Part shown: piece by piece, positions 1-8,814 of the stretch
Layout of the letters: every line of letters starts with the position of its first letter
How positions within the stretch are numbered: position 1 is the first letter of the stretch
Source of the DNA: Metabacillus indicus LMG 22858
Lineage (GTDB): Bacteria; Bacillota; Bacilli; Bacillales; Bacillaceae
DNA length: 64,000 bases
Direction of reading: 5' to 3'
Assembly: GCF_000708755.2 (NCBI RefSeq)
Contig: NZ_JGVU02000002.1
Coordinates: 558,001 to 622,000, forward strand
Made by a program: the position numbers and the translations under genes
The notes under the pieces: generated by a model
Told to the model about the DNA's origin: nothing
Seen by the model: the letters and a program-made list of their open reading frames with translations, nothing else
The model's database searches: none

Positions 1-715
1 ACTCAGAATGCGCAAGCTGAAATCCCATGATGCGTTCTTCAATGGCTGTCGTGCCATCAGGCGGCGGAGACAAAAAGCCGATTTCTTTATGGCCGAGATC
101 AAAGAGATGTGCAGTGAGCTCCCCTGCTGCTTTTTGATGGTCCGTGCAGACAAATGAGGCGGGTATCCCTTTAATAAAGCGGTCAATGAGAACAACGGGA
201 AAATTCCTTGAAACAAGCTCAAGCAATTTGTTGTTCACATGCTCTCCATGAACAGGAAAAACGATCAGGCCCTCTGCCCCGATGTCAAGAAATTCATTCA
301 CGGCACGTTCTTCTATTTCTTTTTTCCCGTAGCTCATTTTGAACAAAACCGTAAAACCATAGTCACTGCAATGTTTTTCAATCCCTTTTACAAGATTCAT
401 TCCGTAGCTTTCATCAAAGCCCGGGAGAATAAAACCGATCAATTTGCGGGCCTGACTTCTGCGTTCGGCATGAGGTGCAGCATCCGTCCCCGTGTGGGCA
501 TTCGTAACAAATGAACCCTTCCCTTGAATTCTTTCAATATAATGTTCTTCTGATAAGAGATCGAGTGCTTTTTTTGAAGTAATTCTGCTCACTTCAAATT
601 GCTCTGCCAATTCTTTCTCAGAGGGAACTTTTTCACCATGTTTAAGGGTGCCGCTTTTTATTTGATTCAATAGAGATTGATACACCTTCAGATAAAGAGG
701 GTTAAAAGTTGTCAT
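1..715 (-). CDS. GntR-family sugar regulator with LacI-type effector domain (C-terminus cut by window edge)
   Basis: About 238 residues are visible; the gene runs off the left edge. The first 70 residues are a GntR winged helix (KVYQSLLNQIKSGTLKHGEK, PSEKELAEQFEVSR, then ERIQGKGSFV). The rest begins a periplasmic-binding-like effector domain (LIGFILPGFDES, EGLIVFPVHGEH, PVVLIDRFIKG, FVCTDHQKAAGELTAHLFDLGHKEIGF). This is the architecture of the arabinose repressor AraR and relatives, which release DNA when a sugar binds. The effector cannot be told from sequence. The start is the ATG just downstream of a perfect palindrome that probably serves autoregulation. Confidence 0.88.
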   Translation of the reverse strand, partial: MTTFNPLYLKVYQSLLNQIKSGTLKHGEKVPSEKELAEQFEVSRITSKKALDLLSEEHYIERIQGKGSFVTNAHTGTDAAPHAERRSQARKLIGFILPGFDESYGMNLVKGIEKHCSDYGFTVLFKMSYGKKEIEERAVNEFLDIGAEGLIVFPVHGEHVNNKLLELVSRNFPVVLIDRFIKGIPASFVCTDHQKAAGELTAHLFDLGHKEIGFLSPPPDGTTAIEERIMGFQLAHSE

Positions 716-732
716 ATCTTCACCTTTCTATG

Positions 733-755
733 GTTGTTATATTCAATATAACAAC
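733..755. promoter_or_regulatory. 23-bp perfect palindrome, probable operator of the GntR regulator
   Basis: GTTGTTATATT-c-AATATAACAAC has 11-bp arms matching exactly around one central base. It lies 17 bases upstream of the regulator's start codon, where it would overlap the promoter. Such spacing is typical of an autoregulatory operator for a dimeric GntR protein. Binding is inferred. Confidence 0.7.
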
Positions 756-791
756 TTTCTTCGGGTAAGAAAAGAAATTTTTACCGAAAGA

Positions 792-1940
792 TTACACCCG
801 GATATGGTTAGCCCTCTGCGGGATGCTTACCCACTTTTTATCTATGGCAGATTGTTCGATTGCATCAAGAATGAGCTGATTTTGCAGGCCGTCAAAGAAA
901 TCAGGCTTTTGAGATTTCTTTTTTGAAATCGCTTCCATTAATTCGGATATTAAATTGACGAACGTATGCTCATAGCCAATAATATGACCTGCCGGCCAGT
1001 AAGCATCAGCAAACGGATGCACTTCCTCTGTGCAATTGATGACCCTGAAGCCCTGCAGACCTTCGTCATCTTCCGATAAATAAACATGAAGATTGTTCAT
1101 ATTTTCAAGGTCCCACTTAATCGATCCATACTCGCCATTAATTTCAAAACAATTGCGGTTTCTGCTGCCGGCTGCAAACCGAGTTGCTTCAAAAACCCCC
1201 ATTGCCCCGTTTTCAAATCTTGCAATAAACGAGGCAGCATCGTCTACATCCACTACGCCCGTTTTTCCAGGCTCATTTTCAATAGGCCTTTCTTTTATAA
1301 AGGTTTCCATAGCCCCGACGACTTCTGTCATTTCTCCTACTAAAAACCTTGTAAGGTCAATGATGTGCGCTCCAATATCACCGAGGGCTCCAGACCCTGT
1401 TATTTCTTTTTTAAGCCTCCATGCAATCGGAAAGTCAGGATCCATGAGCCAGTCCTGCAAATAAGTAGCCCTGACATGATAGATCTTTCCGAGCCTGCCC
1501 TCTTCAATCAGCTTTTTGGCATATTGAACGGCAGGAGCAAAGCGGTAATTATGGGAAATCATATGAACAACACCGTTTTTTTCAGCGGCTGCAAGCATTC
1601 TCTCAGCTTCCTCCGCATTTAGAGGAAGAGGCTTCTCGCAAATGACATGTTTTCCAGCCTCTGCCGCAGCCATCGCAATTTCAGCGTGTGAGTGGTTTGG
1701 AGTTACTATATCAATTAAATCAATGTCATCACGCTTAATCAATTCTCTCCAGTCCGTTTCATAGCTCTCAAATCCAAGTTCTTTAGCGGCTTTCCTTACA
1801 CCCTCTTCATTTCTTCCTGCGATTGCCTTCAGAACAGGTCTTGCTCTGTCAGGAAAGAAAAACGGCACATTTCGATATCCAAGACTGTGAGCCTTCCCCA
1901 TAAACTTATACCCAACTAAACCTACTCTGATTTCCTTCAA
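792..1940 (-). CDS. Gfo/Idh/MocA-family NAD(P)-dependent oxidoreductase
   Basis: About 382 residues. The N-terminus has a Rossmann dinucleotide-binding start (IRVGLVGYKFMGKAHSLGYR). The conserved catalytic-lysine region follows (HVICEKPLPLNAEEAERML), and then the GFO/IDH/MocA C-terminal substrate domain (LGDIGAHIIDLTRFLVGEM). Members oxidise or reduce sugars, inositols or sugar derivatives; substrate unknown. The reading frame is open to a GTG at 1949, but the TTG at 1940 has a better spaced AAGG ribosome site. It lies upstream of the GntR regulator on the same strand, which suggests a sugar catabolic locus continuing to the left of the window. Confidence 0.85.
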   Translation of the reverse strand: MKEIRVGLVGYKFMGKAHSLGYRNVPFFFPDRARPVLKAIAGRNEEGVRKAAKELGFESYETDWRELIKRDDIDLIDIVTPNHSHAEIAMAAAEAGKHVICEKPLPLNAEEAERMLAAAEKNGVVHMISHNYRFAPAVQYAKKLIEEGRLGKIYHVRATYLQDWLMDPDFPIAWRLKKEITGSGALGDIGAHIIDLTRFLVGEMTEVVGAMETFIKERPIENEPGKTGVVDVDDAASFIARFENGAMGVFEATRFAAGSRNRNCFEINGEYGSIKWDLENMNNLHVYLSEDDEGLQGFRVINCTEEVHPFADAYWPAGHIIGYEHTFVNLISELMEAISKKKSQKPDFFDGLQNQLILDAIEQSAIDKKWVSIPQRANHIRV

Positions 1941-2044
1941 TACAATCACCAGCCTTCACTTATAGTTGATATAAAAAAACTGTCATTATATTGACTAATT
2001 AGTCTTCCGCATTGTAAATCCTTTTTTTAGACGTCGAAATTTTT

Positions 2045-2087
2045 AAAAAAACAGATAAAGGAAGCCCTGCAAGATATGCAAGGCTGT
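2045..2087 (-). terminator. possible terminator after the aldo/keto reductase
   Basis: On the minus strand AGCCTTGCA pairs with TGCAGGGCT (one G-U pair), and an outer ACAG/CTGT pair leads into a run of Ts. The stem is irregular, so this is tentative. Confidence 0.4.
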
Positions 2088-2094
2088 CTAAATA

Positions 2095-3087
2095 CTATTC
2101 TGACAAAATGCTTTCAATCTGTGAAAGCTCTTCTTTTTCAAATTGGAGATGATTCAAGGCCGCTACATTTTCTTCAATCTGGCTGACTTTGCTTGCGCCA
2201 ATCAAAGCTGAGGTTACACGTCCTTCCCGCAGGACCCATGCCAGTGCCATTTGCGCAAGATTCTGTCCGCGGTTTTCAGCAAGTTTGTGCAGCTTTTTAA
2301 TTTTTCCGACAAGCTCTTCCGTTACGCGCTCTTGCGAAAGAGCTCCTGTTGCTTTTGCCGCGCGTGATTCCTGAGGAACGCCTCCGACGTATTTATTTGT
2401 GAGGAGGCCTTGCTCAAGCGGACAAAATGCAATCGAACCTACCTTATTTTCCTGCAGCACATCCTGCAATCCTTCTTCAATCCAGCGGTTCAGCATGGAA
2501 TAGCTTGGCTGGTGAATCAATAGCGGCGTTCCGAGACGGTTCAGGATTTTCACCGCTTCTTCTGTCTGCTCTGCAGAATAACTTGATATTCCGACGTACA
2601 GGGCTTTTCCCTGACGGACAATCTGATCGAGTGCTCCCATTGTTTCTTCCAGCGGCGTATGAGGATCCGGCCGGTGAGAATAAAAAATATCTACGTAATC
2701 CAGTCCCATTCTTTTTAAGCTTTGATCAAGACTGGAAATCAAATATTTCTTTGAGCCCCATTCCCCGTAAGGCCCGTCCCACATCCGGTACCCGGCCTTA
2801 GATGAAATAACCAGCTCATCTCTGTATGGCGCGAAGTCCGTTTTAAGAAGCTGTCCGAACATTTCTTCTGCAGAACCAGGCGGCGGCCCGTAATTATTGG
2901 CAAGGTCAAAATGAGTAATCCCAAGGTCAAAAGCTCGTCGCAGCATGGCACGCCCATTTTCAAAAGAGTCAACCCCGCCGAAATTATGCCAAAGCCCAAG
3001 CGAGATTGCAGGCAGCATCAGCCCGGAATTCCCGCAGCGGTTATACGTCATCGATTCATAGCGATCGGAATTAGCAAGATATGTCAT
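2095..3087 (-). CDS. aldo/keto reductase, YghZ/GPR type
   Basis: 330 residues, the usual length for the AKR14/YghZ group. Visible features are the N-terminal MTYNRCGNSGLMLPAISLGL strand and the catalytic tetrad: Asp and Tyr in FDLANNYGPPPGSAEE, Lys in ISSKAGYRMWDGPYG and His in DIFYSHRPDP. The C-terminal NADPH-binding segment is SALIGASKVSQIEENVAAL. The PPGSAEE and WDGPYG motifs match the E. coli YghZ subgroup, which reduces L-glyceraldehyde-3-phosphate and methylglyoxal. That activity is inferred from family. It appears monocistronic, with AGGAGG 8 bases before the ATG. Confidence 0.88.
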   Translation of the reverse strand: MTYLANSDRYESMTYNRCGNSGLMLPAISLGLWHNFGGVDSFENGRAMLRRAFDLGITHFDLANNYGPPPGSAEEMFGQLLKTDFAPYRDELVISSKAGYRMWDGPYGEWGSKKYLISSLDQSLKRMGLDYVDIFYSHRPDPHTPLEETMGALDQIVRQGKALYVGISSYSAEQTEEAVKILNRLGTPLLIHQPSYSMLNRWIEEGLQDVLQENKVGSIAFCPLEQGLLTNKYVGGVPQESRAAKATGALSQERVTEELVGKIKKLHKLAENRGQNLAQMALAWVLREGRVTSALIGASKVSQIEENVAALNHLQFEKEELSQIESILSE

Positions 3088-3190
3088 ATGTATTTCCTCC
3101 TTTGTCGTCTTCTTTAGTAATCGTAATAGAAGAAAGCGGTTTCGTAAATGAAAAAGACTTCAGTCAAACCATATTCGATCGATTGAAATA

Positions 3191-3217
3191 AAAAAGAACT
3201 CTCAGAAATGAGAGTTC
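3191..3217 (-). terminator. rho-independent terminator of the YeeE/YedE gene
   Basis: On the minus strand GAACTCTC-atttct-GAGAGTTC is followed directly by TTTTT. The hairpin starts immediately after the stop codon. Confidence 0.88.
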
Positions 3218-4465
3218 TCAGCAAATAGAATCTGTTGGTTTAGGGTTTTTCAGTCCGAAAATCGGCCTGATAAATAAGGCGAGGAATGTTCCAAGCATAG
3301 CCATGACCATCCAAACCCAGCCATGAAGACTGAATGAAGCAATGCCTCCAAAATAGGCACCGATATTGCATCCGAAAGCAAGACGGGCGCCATAGCCCAT
3401 AAGCAGGCCGCCGATAATCGATGCACCGGCTACACCGGGTTTAATTTTACCCGGCTTGAACGTGCCTTGCGCGGCAGCAGATATGAATGCGCCAAGGATG
3501 ATGCCGAAATTCATGACACTTGTTGAATCCGCAAGAACGGTTTTTGTTAATGCCGCTCCGTTTGCACCGGTGAAATAACCCCATGATGACACGTCAATTC
3601 CTGCTGTCATCAATGCTTTTCCTCCCCAAAGGGCAAAAGCTGACGTGATGCCCCAAGGGTTTCCCCTGATAGACAGCGTCAATGCATTCAAAAGCGCAAG
3701 AATGATCGCTGCTGCAAATAGAGGCCATGATCCGCGGAGAATCTTTTTCCATCCCTTTACAGTCGGAAGCTGTTTCATCATAGGCGGATTTTTCTTTTTG
3801 GCTATCTGTATGGTGATCCAGTAAATAAGAGCAAATAATGCGAGCTGGACGATAAGTGCACCGCCATAGCCGAGACCCGTGGATGTTGCTAGAGAGACCG
3901 GCGGAAGGGCTGGCATATCTTCCATCCAGAAAGTAAAATGGTAGGCTCCAATGACAGATCCCGCAATAAAGGATACAAGTGTCAGGATCATGGATGATGA
4001 TCCGCCGCCCACTGAATAAAGCGTTCCTGAAGCGCAGCCGTTGCCCAGCTGCATGCCAATGCCGAACATAAATGCGCCTACAATGACGCTTACTCCCACA
4101 GGAGATACGTATCCTGCCGGAGCTGTTCCTGTGAAACTGAAACCTGTGCTTAATATGATGGCAAATAAGACGGATGCAATGGCGAGCATCAGCATATGAG
4201 CCTGAAGCCCCTGAACATTTCCTACAGACACGAGTCGTCTAAATGCCGAAGTAAAGCCGAATCGTGCATGAAGCAATGTGGCACCAAGAAGCAATCCGAT
4301 GATATACAGAACGCTCTGTGTGCCTCCCGCTGCCAGTAAAATGGCTGCAAAAAGTAGAACTGCTGCAAGCAATCCTGCCGCAACAAGCGGTTTTTGAACA
4401 GGCTTCATTTCGGATACAACGGTTGTTTTAGCCCGTGAAGGTGAATGAATAGCTGTTTCAGCCAT
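3218..4465 (-). CDS. YeeE/YedE-family sulfur-compound transporter (TsuA-like membrane protein)
   Basis: 415 residues with about ten hydrophobic membrane segments in two pseudo-symmetric halves. Each half carries the family cysteine motif: GMQLGNGCASGTLYSVG in the first and RLAFGCNIGAYFGGIASFSLHGW in the second. Characterised YeeE/TsuA proteins pass thiosulfate through the membrane along such cysteines. No tusA/yeeD-like sulfur carrier gene is visible next to it, so the transported compound is inferred only as a small sulfur species. It is a single gene with its own terminator. Confidence 0.85.
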   Translation of the reverse strand: MAETAIHSPSRAKTTVVSEMKPVQKPLVAAGLLAAVLLFAAILLAAGGTQSVLYIIGLLLGATLLHARFGFTSAFRRLVSVGNVQGLQAHMLMLAIASVLFAIILSTGFSFTGTAPAGYVSPVGVSVIVGAFMFGIGMQLGNGCASGTLYSVGGGSSSMILTLVSFIAGSVIGAYHFTFWMEDMPALPPVSLATSTGLGYGGALIVQLALFALIYWITIQIAKKKNPPMMKQLPTVKGWKKILRGSWPLFAAAIILALLNALTLSIRGNPWGITSAFALWGGKALMTAGIDVSSWGYFTGANGAALTKTVLADSTSVMNFGIILGAFISAAAQGTFKPGKIKPGVAGASIIGGLLMGYGARLAFGCNIGAYFGGIASFSLHGWVWMVMAMLGTFLALFIRPIFGLKNPKPTDSIC

Positions 4466-4590
4466 ATTTAAAACTCCTTTTCATATAAATTTAGTCGGAA
4501 TAACATGTGATATTACCTTAACGCGTCTTCAATCATTTGTAAACCGGATTGCTCATAGTCAGAACATTAAAATACCTGATTGTTTGAATG

Positions 4591-4620
4591 AAAAAATCCC
4601 AGGCATGAACCTGGGATTTT
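4591..4620 (-). terminator. rho-independent terminator of the nitrilase-GNAT pair
   Basis: On the minus strand AATCCCAGG-ttcatg-CCTGGGATT is followed by TTTT. It lies just past the GNAT stop codon. Confidence 0.88.
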
Positions 4621-4632
4621 AAACAGCCCCGC

Positions 4633-5301
4633 CTACCTAATGAATGGATTTTTCCATTCCATCAGAGCGGCAAAGTTGCACGACTCATTATCTTCAAGAT
4701 AGTCAGGGATGACAGACATCGGAGTTCTCCCGCATCGAAGCAGAAACGTCAGGACGGGGTCTTTCAGGTTCCCTTTCACTACTTCCTCTAAATACTCGTC
4801 CGGAGTGAGATGATCTGAGTGCTGCCTGTAACCCGGCATTCTTCCTCCGCCGACCAGCCTCTTCAGGTTAAGCTTCACAACCGTTTCATACATGGAAAAC
4901 ATAAGCCATTTCCCAAGGCCAAGCTTTCTGAACTTTGGCCTGACGCTAATATCAACAACATAGAGCGTATCCCCGTCCCGCTTGTGACTGCGGGTGATGT
5001 AGCCGCTGTCTGTTATGTCTTCCCACGTATGATGGGGCTTTGCAGGATCAAAATGCACGAGCAGAGCTGTCATTGATCCTGCGATTTCGCCATCTATTTC
5101 GATACAGAGAGCGCCTTCCGGAAACGAATGCACATGCTGCTCAAGCTGTTCCTTTTTCCACCATAGATCAGGCGGAAACGGCGGCGGAAAACTTTCCTTT
5201 TGAACCTGAATCAGTGAATCAAAGTCATTTTTCTCATAGTTTCTTACGACTGCTTTAACAGGAACACTGTCTTCGAAAACAAAAAATTCTTTTCTGTACA
5301 A
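4633..5301 (-). CDS. GNAT-family N-acetyltransferase
   Basis: 222 residues with a full GNAT fold. A substrate-side N-terminus (VRNYEKNDFDSLIQVQKESFPPPFP) is followed by the acetyl-CoA region VVDISVRPKFRKLGLGKWLM, which fits the V/I-x-P-x-x-R-x-x-G-x-G/A pattern. A C-terminal segment with DHLTPDEYLEEVVKGNLKDPVLTF is conserved in the GNAT half of the fused GNAT/nitrilase proteins of Bacillus (YhcX type). It starts 12 bases after the nitrilase-like gene, so the two are almost certainly cotranscribed. Substrate unknown. Confidence 0.82.
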   Translation of the reverse strand: MYRKEFFVFEDSVPVKAVVRNYEKNDFDSLIQVQKESFPPPFPPDLWWKKEQLEQHVHSFPEGALCIEIDGEIAGSMTALLVHFDPAKPHHTWEDITDSGYITRSHKRDGDTLYVVDISVRPKFRKLGLGKWLMFSMYETVVKLNLKRLVGGGRMPGYRQHSDHLTPDEYLEEVVKGNLKDPVLTFLLRCGRTPMSVIPDYLEDNESCNFAALMEWKNPFIR

Positions 5302-5313
5302 GGATTCTCCTCC

Positions 5314-6198
5314 TTACAGCAGCGTACGGTCCCCCTGCTTTGCTTCCCAATCGGGATATAAATCGGTGCGGCGGTCGCGCCACGTTGTAACCGATCCGCT
5401 TGCACGCACTTTGTAAAGAAGTTCTAAATCAAGGTCAGCGGTTACGATCATCGGCTGATTAATTTCGCCTTCTGCAGCAAGCCCCTTTGGAGGAAAAGGA
5501 ACATCATTCGGTGTAATGATGGCAGCCTGACCAAAATTCCCTCTCATGAAATCGACAGTCGGCAGTGAACCGACAGTCCCAGTCGTCACAACATACACCT
5601 GGTTTTCAATCGCGCGGGCATGGCTTGTGTAGCGGACGCGGTGAAATCCGTGGCGGTCGTCTGTACATGAAGGGCAGAAAATCACATCAGCACCCTTTGC
5701 TTTTGCGATCCGCACGATTTCAGGAAACTCAATGTCATAACAAGTCATCATGGCAATGGTCCCTTTGTCCGTTTCAAACACCCGGAGCTCATCACCCGGC
5801 GTCATATCCCATTCATGGACTTCTGTCGGAGTGATGTGGAGCTTTGCCTGCTCTGCCACCCGTCCGTCCGGATAAAACAGATGAGCAACATTATAAAGAC
5901 GCCCTTCTTTTTTAATTACATGTGTCCCGCCGATGATGTGCATGCCTGTATTTGCTGCGAGACCTTTAAAAAGCTCCAGATACTGCTCTGTATAATCAGG
6001 AAGTTCATCAATTGACAGTGCCTGTCCCTCAGCATTCCCGATAGACATTAGCTGAGTAGTGAAAAATTCGGGAAAAAGAACAAAATCCGTTCCAAATTCC
6101 TCTGCGGTTTTAATATAGTGCTCAACCTGATCTGCAAATTCTTTGAAAGAGTGAATGGTGCGCAAATCATATTGAACGGCAGAAACTCTAAGCTGCAT
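5314..6198 (-). CDS. carbon-nitrogen hydrolase (nitrilase superfamily amidase)
   Basis: About 294 residues. The Glu-Lys-Cys triad of the nitrilase superfamily is visible: Glu in FVLFPEFFTTQ, Lys in AKLHITPTEVHEWD, Cys in IAMMTCYDIEFPEIVR. Members hydrolyse amides or nitriles. The frame is open to an ATG at 6207, but AAAAGGAG abuts that codon, while the ATG at 6198 has 9-base spacing and is preferred. It is first in a two-gene operon with the GNAT gene. In YhcX-type proteins the same two activities are fused in one chain. Substrate not deducible. Confidence 0.86.
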   Translation of the reverse strand: MQLRVSAVQYDLRTIHSFKEFADQVEHYIKTAEEFGTDFVLFPEFFTTQLMSIGNAEGQALSIDELPDYTEQYLELFKGLAANTGMHIIGGTHVIKKEGRLYNVAHLFYPDGRVAEQAKLHITPTEVHEWDMTPGDELRVFETDKGTIAMMTCYDIEFPEIVRIAKAKGADVIFCPSCTDDRHGFHRVRYTSHARAIENQVYVVTTGTVGSLPTVDFMRGNFGQAAIITPNDVPFPPKGLAAEGEINQPMIVTADLDLELLYKVRASGSVTTWRDRRTDLYPDWEAKQGDRTLL

Positions 6199-6358
6199 GG
6201 AGTTCATCTCCTTTTCCTAAGTGATGTCAAAAACAAAGATATAAATATTATTAAGCATGAGAGAAGAACTTACAAGAAGAATGTCCTGACAAACTGACTG
6301 CATCAGATGACAATGCGGAGGGGAAAATAATGAAAATGACGGAAAATAGAGGGATTTC

Positions 6359-6871
6359 ATGTTTTCGAAATATGATTTTACTAAAAAAAAGCTCTTTCTT
6401 TATATGATCCTTAACGTCCTGATGATCAGCCTTCTGGTTATTGAGTCCATGTTTGAAATCACTGCTTCCAGTATAATCATGATCACTCTCATTACAGCTG
6501 TCCTTGCTGTCTGTTATTATTTTTTGTTTGAATTTATCGTGGCTGTACCAAAAACAGAAGAAAGGCTGCAGAGCATTTTTATTGGTTCAGGTCTTCTTCT
6601 GATGCTCATCATTACAGGATATGCGAACCTTTATTTTCAAATTTATGGATTTTATGGTGATAAAGCCTTTAAATTTTCAGGTGAACAATTATCGGGGAAC
6701 GACTTTTTATATTACAGCATAACGACCTTTACAACCACTGGTTTTGGGGACATTACCTCTATAGGGGTAATCTCAAATGCTGCGGCAGCTTCAGAAATGC
6801 TGATGGGGTTTATCGTAAGCACCCTGTTTATGGCGGTCATTACTTCAAAGCTCGTCACAAACCTAAAATAA
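6359..6871 (+). CDS. small potassium-channel-like membrane protein
   Basis: 170 residues with about four hydrophobic segments. The last pair flanks a P-loop, YYSITTFTTTGFGDITSIG, that contains the potassium selectivity signature T-T-x-G-F-G-D. No RCK/TrkA-N or cyclic-nucleotide domain follows, so any gating domain would be supplied elsewhere or absent. It probably forms a tetrameric K+ or Na+/K+ channel. It is transcribed divergently from the nitrilase operon and convergently with the histidine kinase. Channel class is supported by the filter; physiological role is inferred. Confidence 0.8.
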   Translation: MFSKYDFTKKKLFLYMILNVLMISLLVIESMFEITASSIIMITLITAVLAVCYYFLFEFIVAVPKTEERLQSIFIGSGLLLMLIITGYANLYFQIYGFYGDKAFKFSGEQLSGNDFLYYSITTFTTTGFGDITSIGVISNAAAASEMLMGFIVSTLFMAVITSKLVTNLK

Positions 6872-6894
6872 GCCTGAAGAGATTCAGGCCTTTT
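6872..6894 (+). terminator. terminator between channel gene and convergent kinase
   Basis: GCCTGAA-gaga-TTCAGGC followed by CTTTT. The A-rich left side gives a T-run on the other strand too, so it may serve both genes. Confidence 0.7.
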
Positions 6895-8002
6895 AAGAAG
6901 CACTTATAGGGAGAGCAATCGTAAAAGTTGTCGTCATTTCATCAGACTGACACGAAATGCTGCCGCCGTGGCTTTCGATGATTTTTCTGCAAATATACAG
7001 GCCAATGCCTGTGCCCAATTCTTTTGTTGTAAAAAAAGGCTCAAAAATCGTTTCAATCTGTTTTTGGGGAATCATCGGTCCGTTATTTGAAATATGTACG
7101 TATGCCCTGCTGCTGTCTTCTTTAAAATCAATGGTTATCGTTCTGTTGACGTTCATCTTCTGAAGAGCGTCAATTGAATTGAGCATCAGATTTAAAAACA
7201 CCTGTCTCAGTTCATCTCTGCTTGCATAAACGGATGAATTTTTTTTAGGACCCTCCTGCACTTTGACGCTTCCGTCCAGCAGACTGGGGTACATAAAGGC
7301 GAGAACTTCATCAAGCAATTCTCCAAGCTTTAAATATTCGCGCTTGCTTTCAATCGTCTCTTTTTTGGAAGCATGCAGAAACTGCGACACGCGGAAGTTA
7401 AGCTGGTCAACTTCATGGCTGATGATGTCAAGGTATTTCAGATTCGGATGATCGCTTTGCATGAGTTTAATAAACCCTTTTACAGCCGTCAGCGGATTAC
7501 GGAACTCATGAACAAAGCTAGAAGACATCTGCCCGAGAATCGTCAGGCGCTCTTTATGGCTCTGATCGATAAATGAGATCTTCTCCTGAAGAATATCTTC
7601 TTTTACCTCAGTGTACTTCTTTACGGCAAAATACGAAAACTGATCAAAAAGTATGTTGATTTCTTCAATAAAAGGCTGAAGTTCTTCCCTTGAGATGCCG
7701 GAACTCACAATGTAACGGATAACCTCGCGGCGGCCAAGGTTAACATTGTTGATAAAATCGCCGATATTAACATTAGCTTCCACTCTTTCAAGTGCGACCT
7801 TGCTGGCAAGAACATCAATTTCATCCGAACTCAGCGGCTGAACAATGGTCTTTTTCACAAGGTCGTACATTCTCATCCCGTTTTTTTCAACTTCTTCCTG
7901 ATGCAAATCATCATCTGATATGGTAATTTTCTGCCGCCATGCAGAGATAAAAGTGGAGATGTTTTCATCTAGAAACCGGATTAATTCATCTGTAGCTGTC
8001 AT
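6893..8002 (-). CDS. sporulation-type sensor histidine kinase with HisK_N-like N-terminus
   Basis: About 369 residues, with no membrane segment. Residues 1-150 are an all-helical sensor region resembling the HisK_N domain of Bacillus kinases. The phosphoacceptor H-box is SSFVHEFRNPLTAVKGFI, followed by the N-box (FLNLMLNSIDALQ), F-box (IFEPFFTTKELGTG) and G2 (GIGLYICRKI). The G1 box reads SNNGPMIP, with Asn where the classical Asp often stands; related Bacillus kinases also show this. No response regulator is adjacent, as for orphan kinases of the Spo0 phosphorelay. The ATG at 8002 is chosen; an in-frame GTG lies at 8014. Confidence 0.83.
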   Translation of the reverse strand: MTATDELIRFLDENISTFISAWRQKITISDDDLHQEEVEKNGMRMYDLVKKTIVQPLSSDEIDVLASKVALERVEANVNIGDFINNVNLGRREVIRYIVSSGISREELQPFIEEINILFDQFSYFAVKKYTEVKEDILQEKISFIDQSHKERLTILGQMSSSFVHEFRNPLTAVKGFIKLMQSDHPNLKYLDIISHEVDQLNFRVSQFLHASKKETIESKREYLKLGELLDEVLAFMYPSLLDGSVKVQEGPKKNSSVYASRDELRQVFLNLMLNSIDALQKMNVNRTITIDFKEDSSRAYVHISNNGPMIPQKQIETIFEPFFTTKELGTGIGLYICRKIIESHGGSISCQSDEMTTTFTIALPISAS

Positions 8003-8223
8003 GTGTAAAAGCACCCCTGATCATTGCAAGAAAATCGTATCTATTTTTCCTTTCTTTAGGCTGATGAATATACAGGTCTAAAGTTTGGAATATTTCTTCT
8101 ATACTATACAATTTACATTCTATCATAAGATGAAATGATTAGGTTAATACGAATTTCACTTTTATATCACTGCGTGAAAAAAAAGACCGGTAACTAATTT
8201 GAAGAATTTCAGCTGGTGATCAT

Positions 8224-8253
8224 AAAAAAAATGGCATCCGCTTAGGATCCCAT
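8224..8253 (-). terminator. probable terminator overlapping the end of the CBO0543 gene
   Basis: On the minus strand ATGGGATCC pairs with GGATGCCAT with one internal mismatch, followed by TTTTTTT. The stop codon lies inside the loop. Confidence 0.65.
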
Positions 8254-8727
8254 TTCTTCATCTGGAGCTTTATGTTCCGCTTGTTTTACAAGTTCAATCA
8301 GTCCTCGAATTGCAAGCAGTGTAAACGTCACACAGCCGAACGTATGAAAAATCGTCCACTTTTTCCAGTGAAACAGGTTCGTCGTCCTTTCCAAATACCA
8401 CTGCCCTATGGACATTGGCACACTCCAGGTAAGACTTTTCAGCAGAACCATCGGCAGTCTGTCTTTATAGCACTGTCTGATCCAAAAAACACTCAACAGC
8501 GGGAAAAAGAGAAAATCATATAAAATATTGGTTTTATAAATATGCGGTAATGGCCGGACAGGATAAGCAATCCGCTTTGTCCTGACATAAAACACATCCA
8601 TCAGTGTCGAGATGACGCCTTTTCCGAGAAAGATAATCAGCACTTCTTTTAAAGCTGATCGTTTCATCGCAAAAGGAAATAATACCACACACAAACCAAA
8701 AAGGCCTTTCAGCATCTTTTTCTCCAT
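8242..8727 (-). CDS. CBO0543-family membrane protein
   Basis: 161 residues with four or five hydrophobic segments. Family features are a conserved central region with short charged loops (FYVRTKRIAYPVRPLPHIYKTNILYDFLFFP) and a WYLERTTNLFHWKKWTIFHTF segment. Proteins of this kind are common in Bacillaceae and have no established function; some are sporulation-associated. An internal ATG at 8715 has a GGAG six bases upstream and is a possible alternative start. It stands alone between two intergenic regions. Confidence 0.7.
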   Translation of the reverse strand: MEKKMLKGLFGLCVVLFPFAMKRSALKEVLIIFLGKGVISTLMDVFYVRTKRIAYPVRPLPHIYKTNILYDFLFFPLLSVFWIRQCYKDRLPMVLLKSLTWSVPMSIGQWYLERTTNLFHWKKWTIFHTFGCVTFTLLAIRGLIELVKQAEHKAPDEEMGS

Positions 8728-8814
8728 TTAACGACCCTGCCCTTGCTCTTTTTGGTTAGTTTGAGCAAATCAGTAAAAAAGATGCATTTATTTCCTGCTA
8801 AAACTTAATAATCC

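Noticed and set aside
1093-1464. Plus-strand open frames opposite the Gfo/Idh/MocA gene and similar frames opposite other genes
   Set aside because: They lack ribosome sites and family features and lie fully inside well-supported genes on the other strand.
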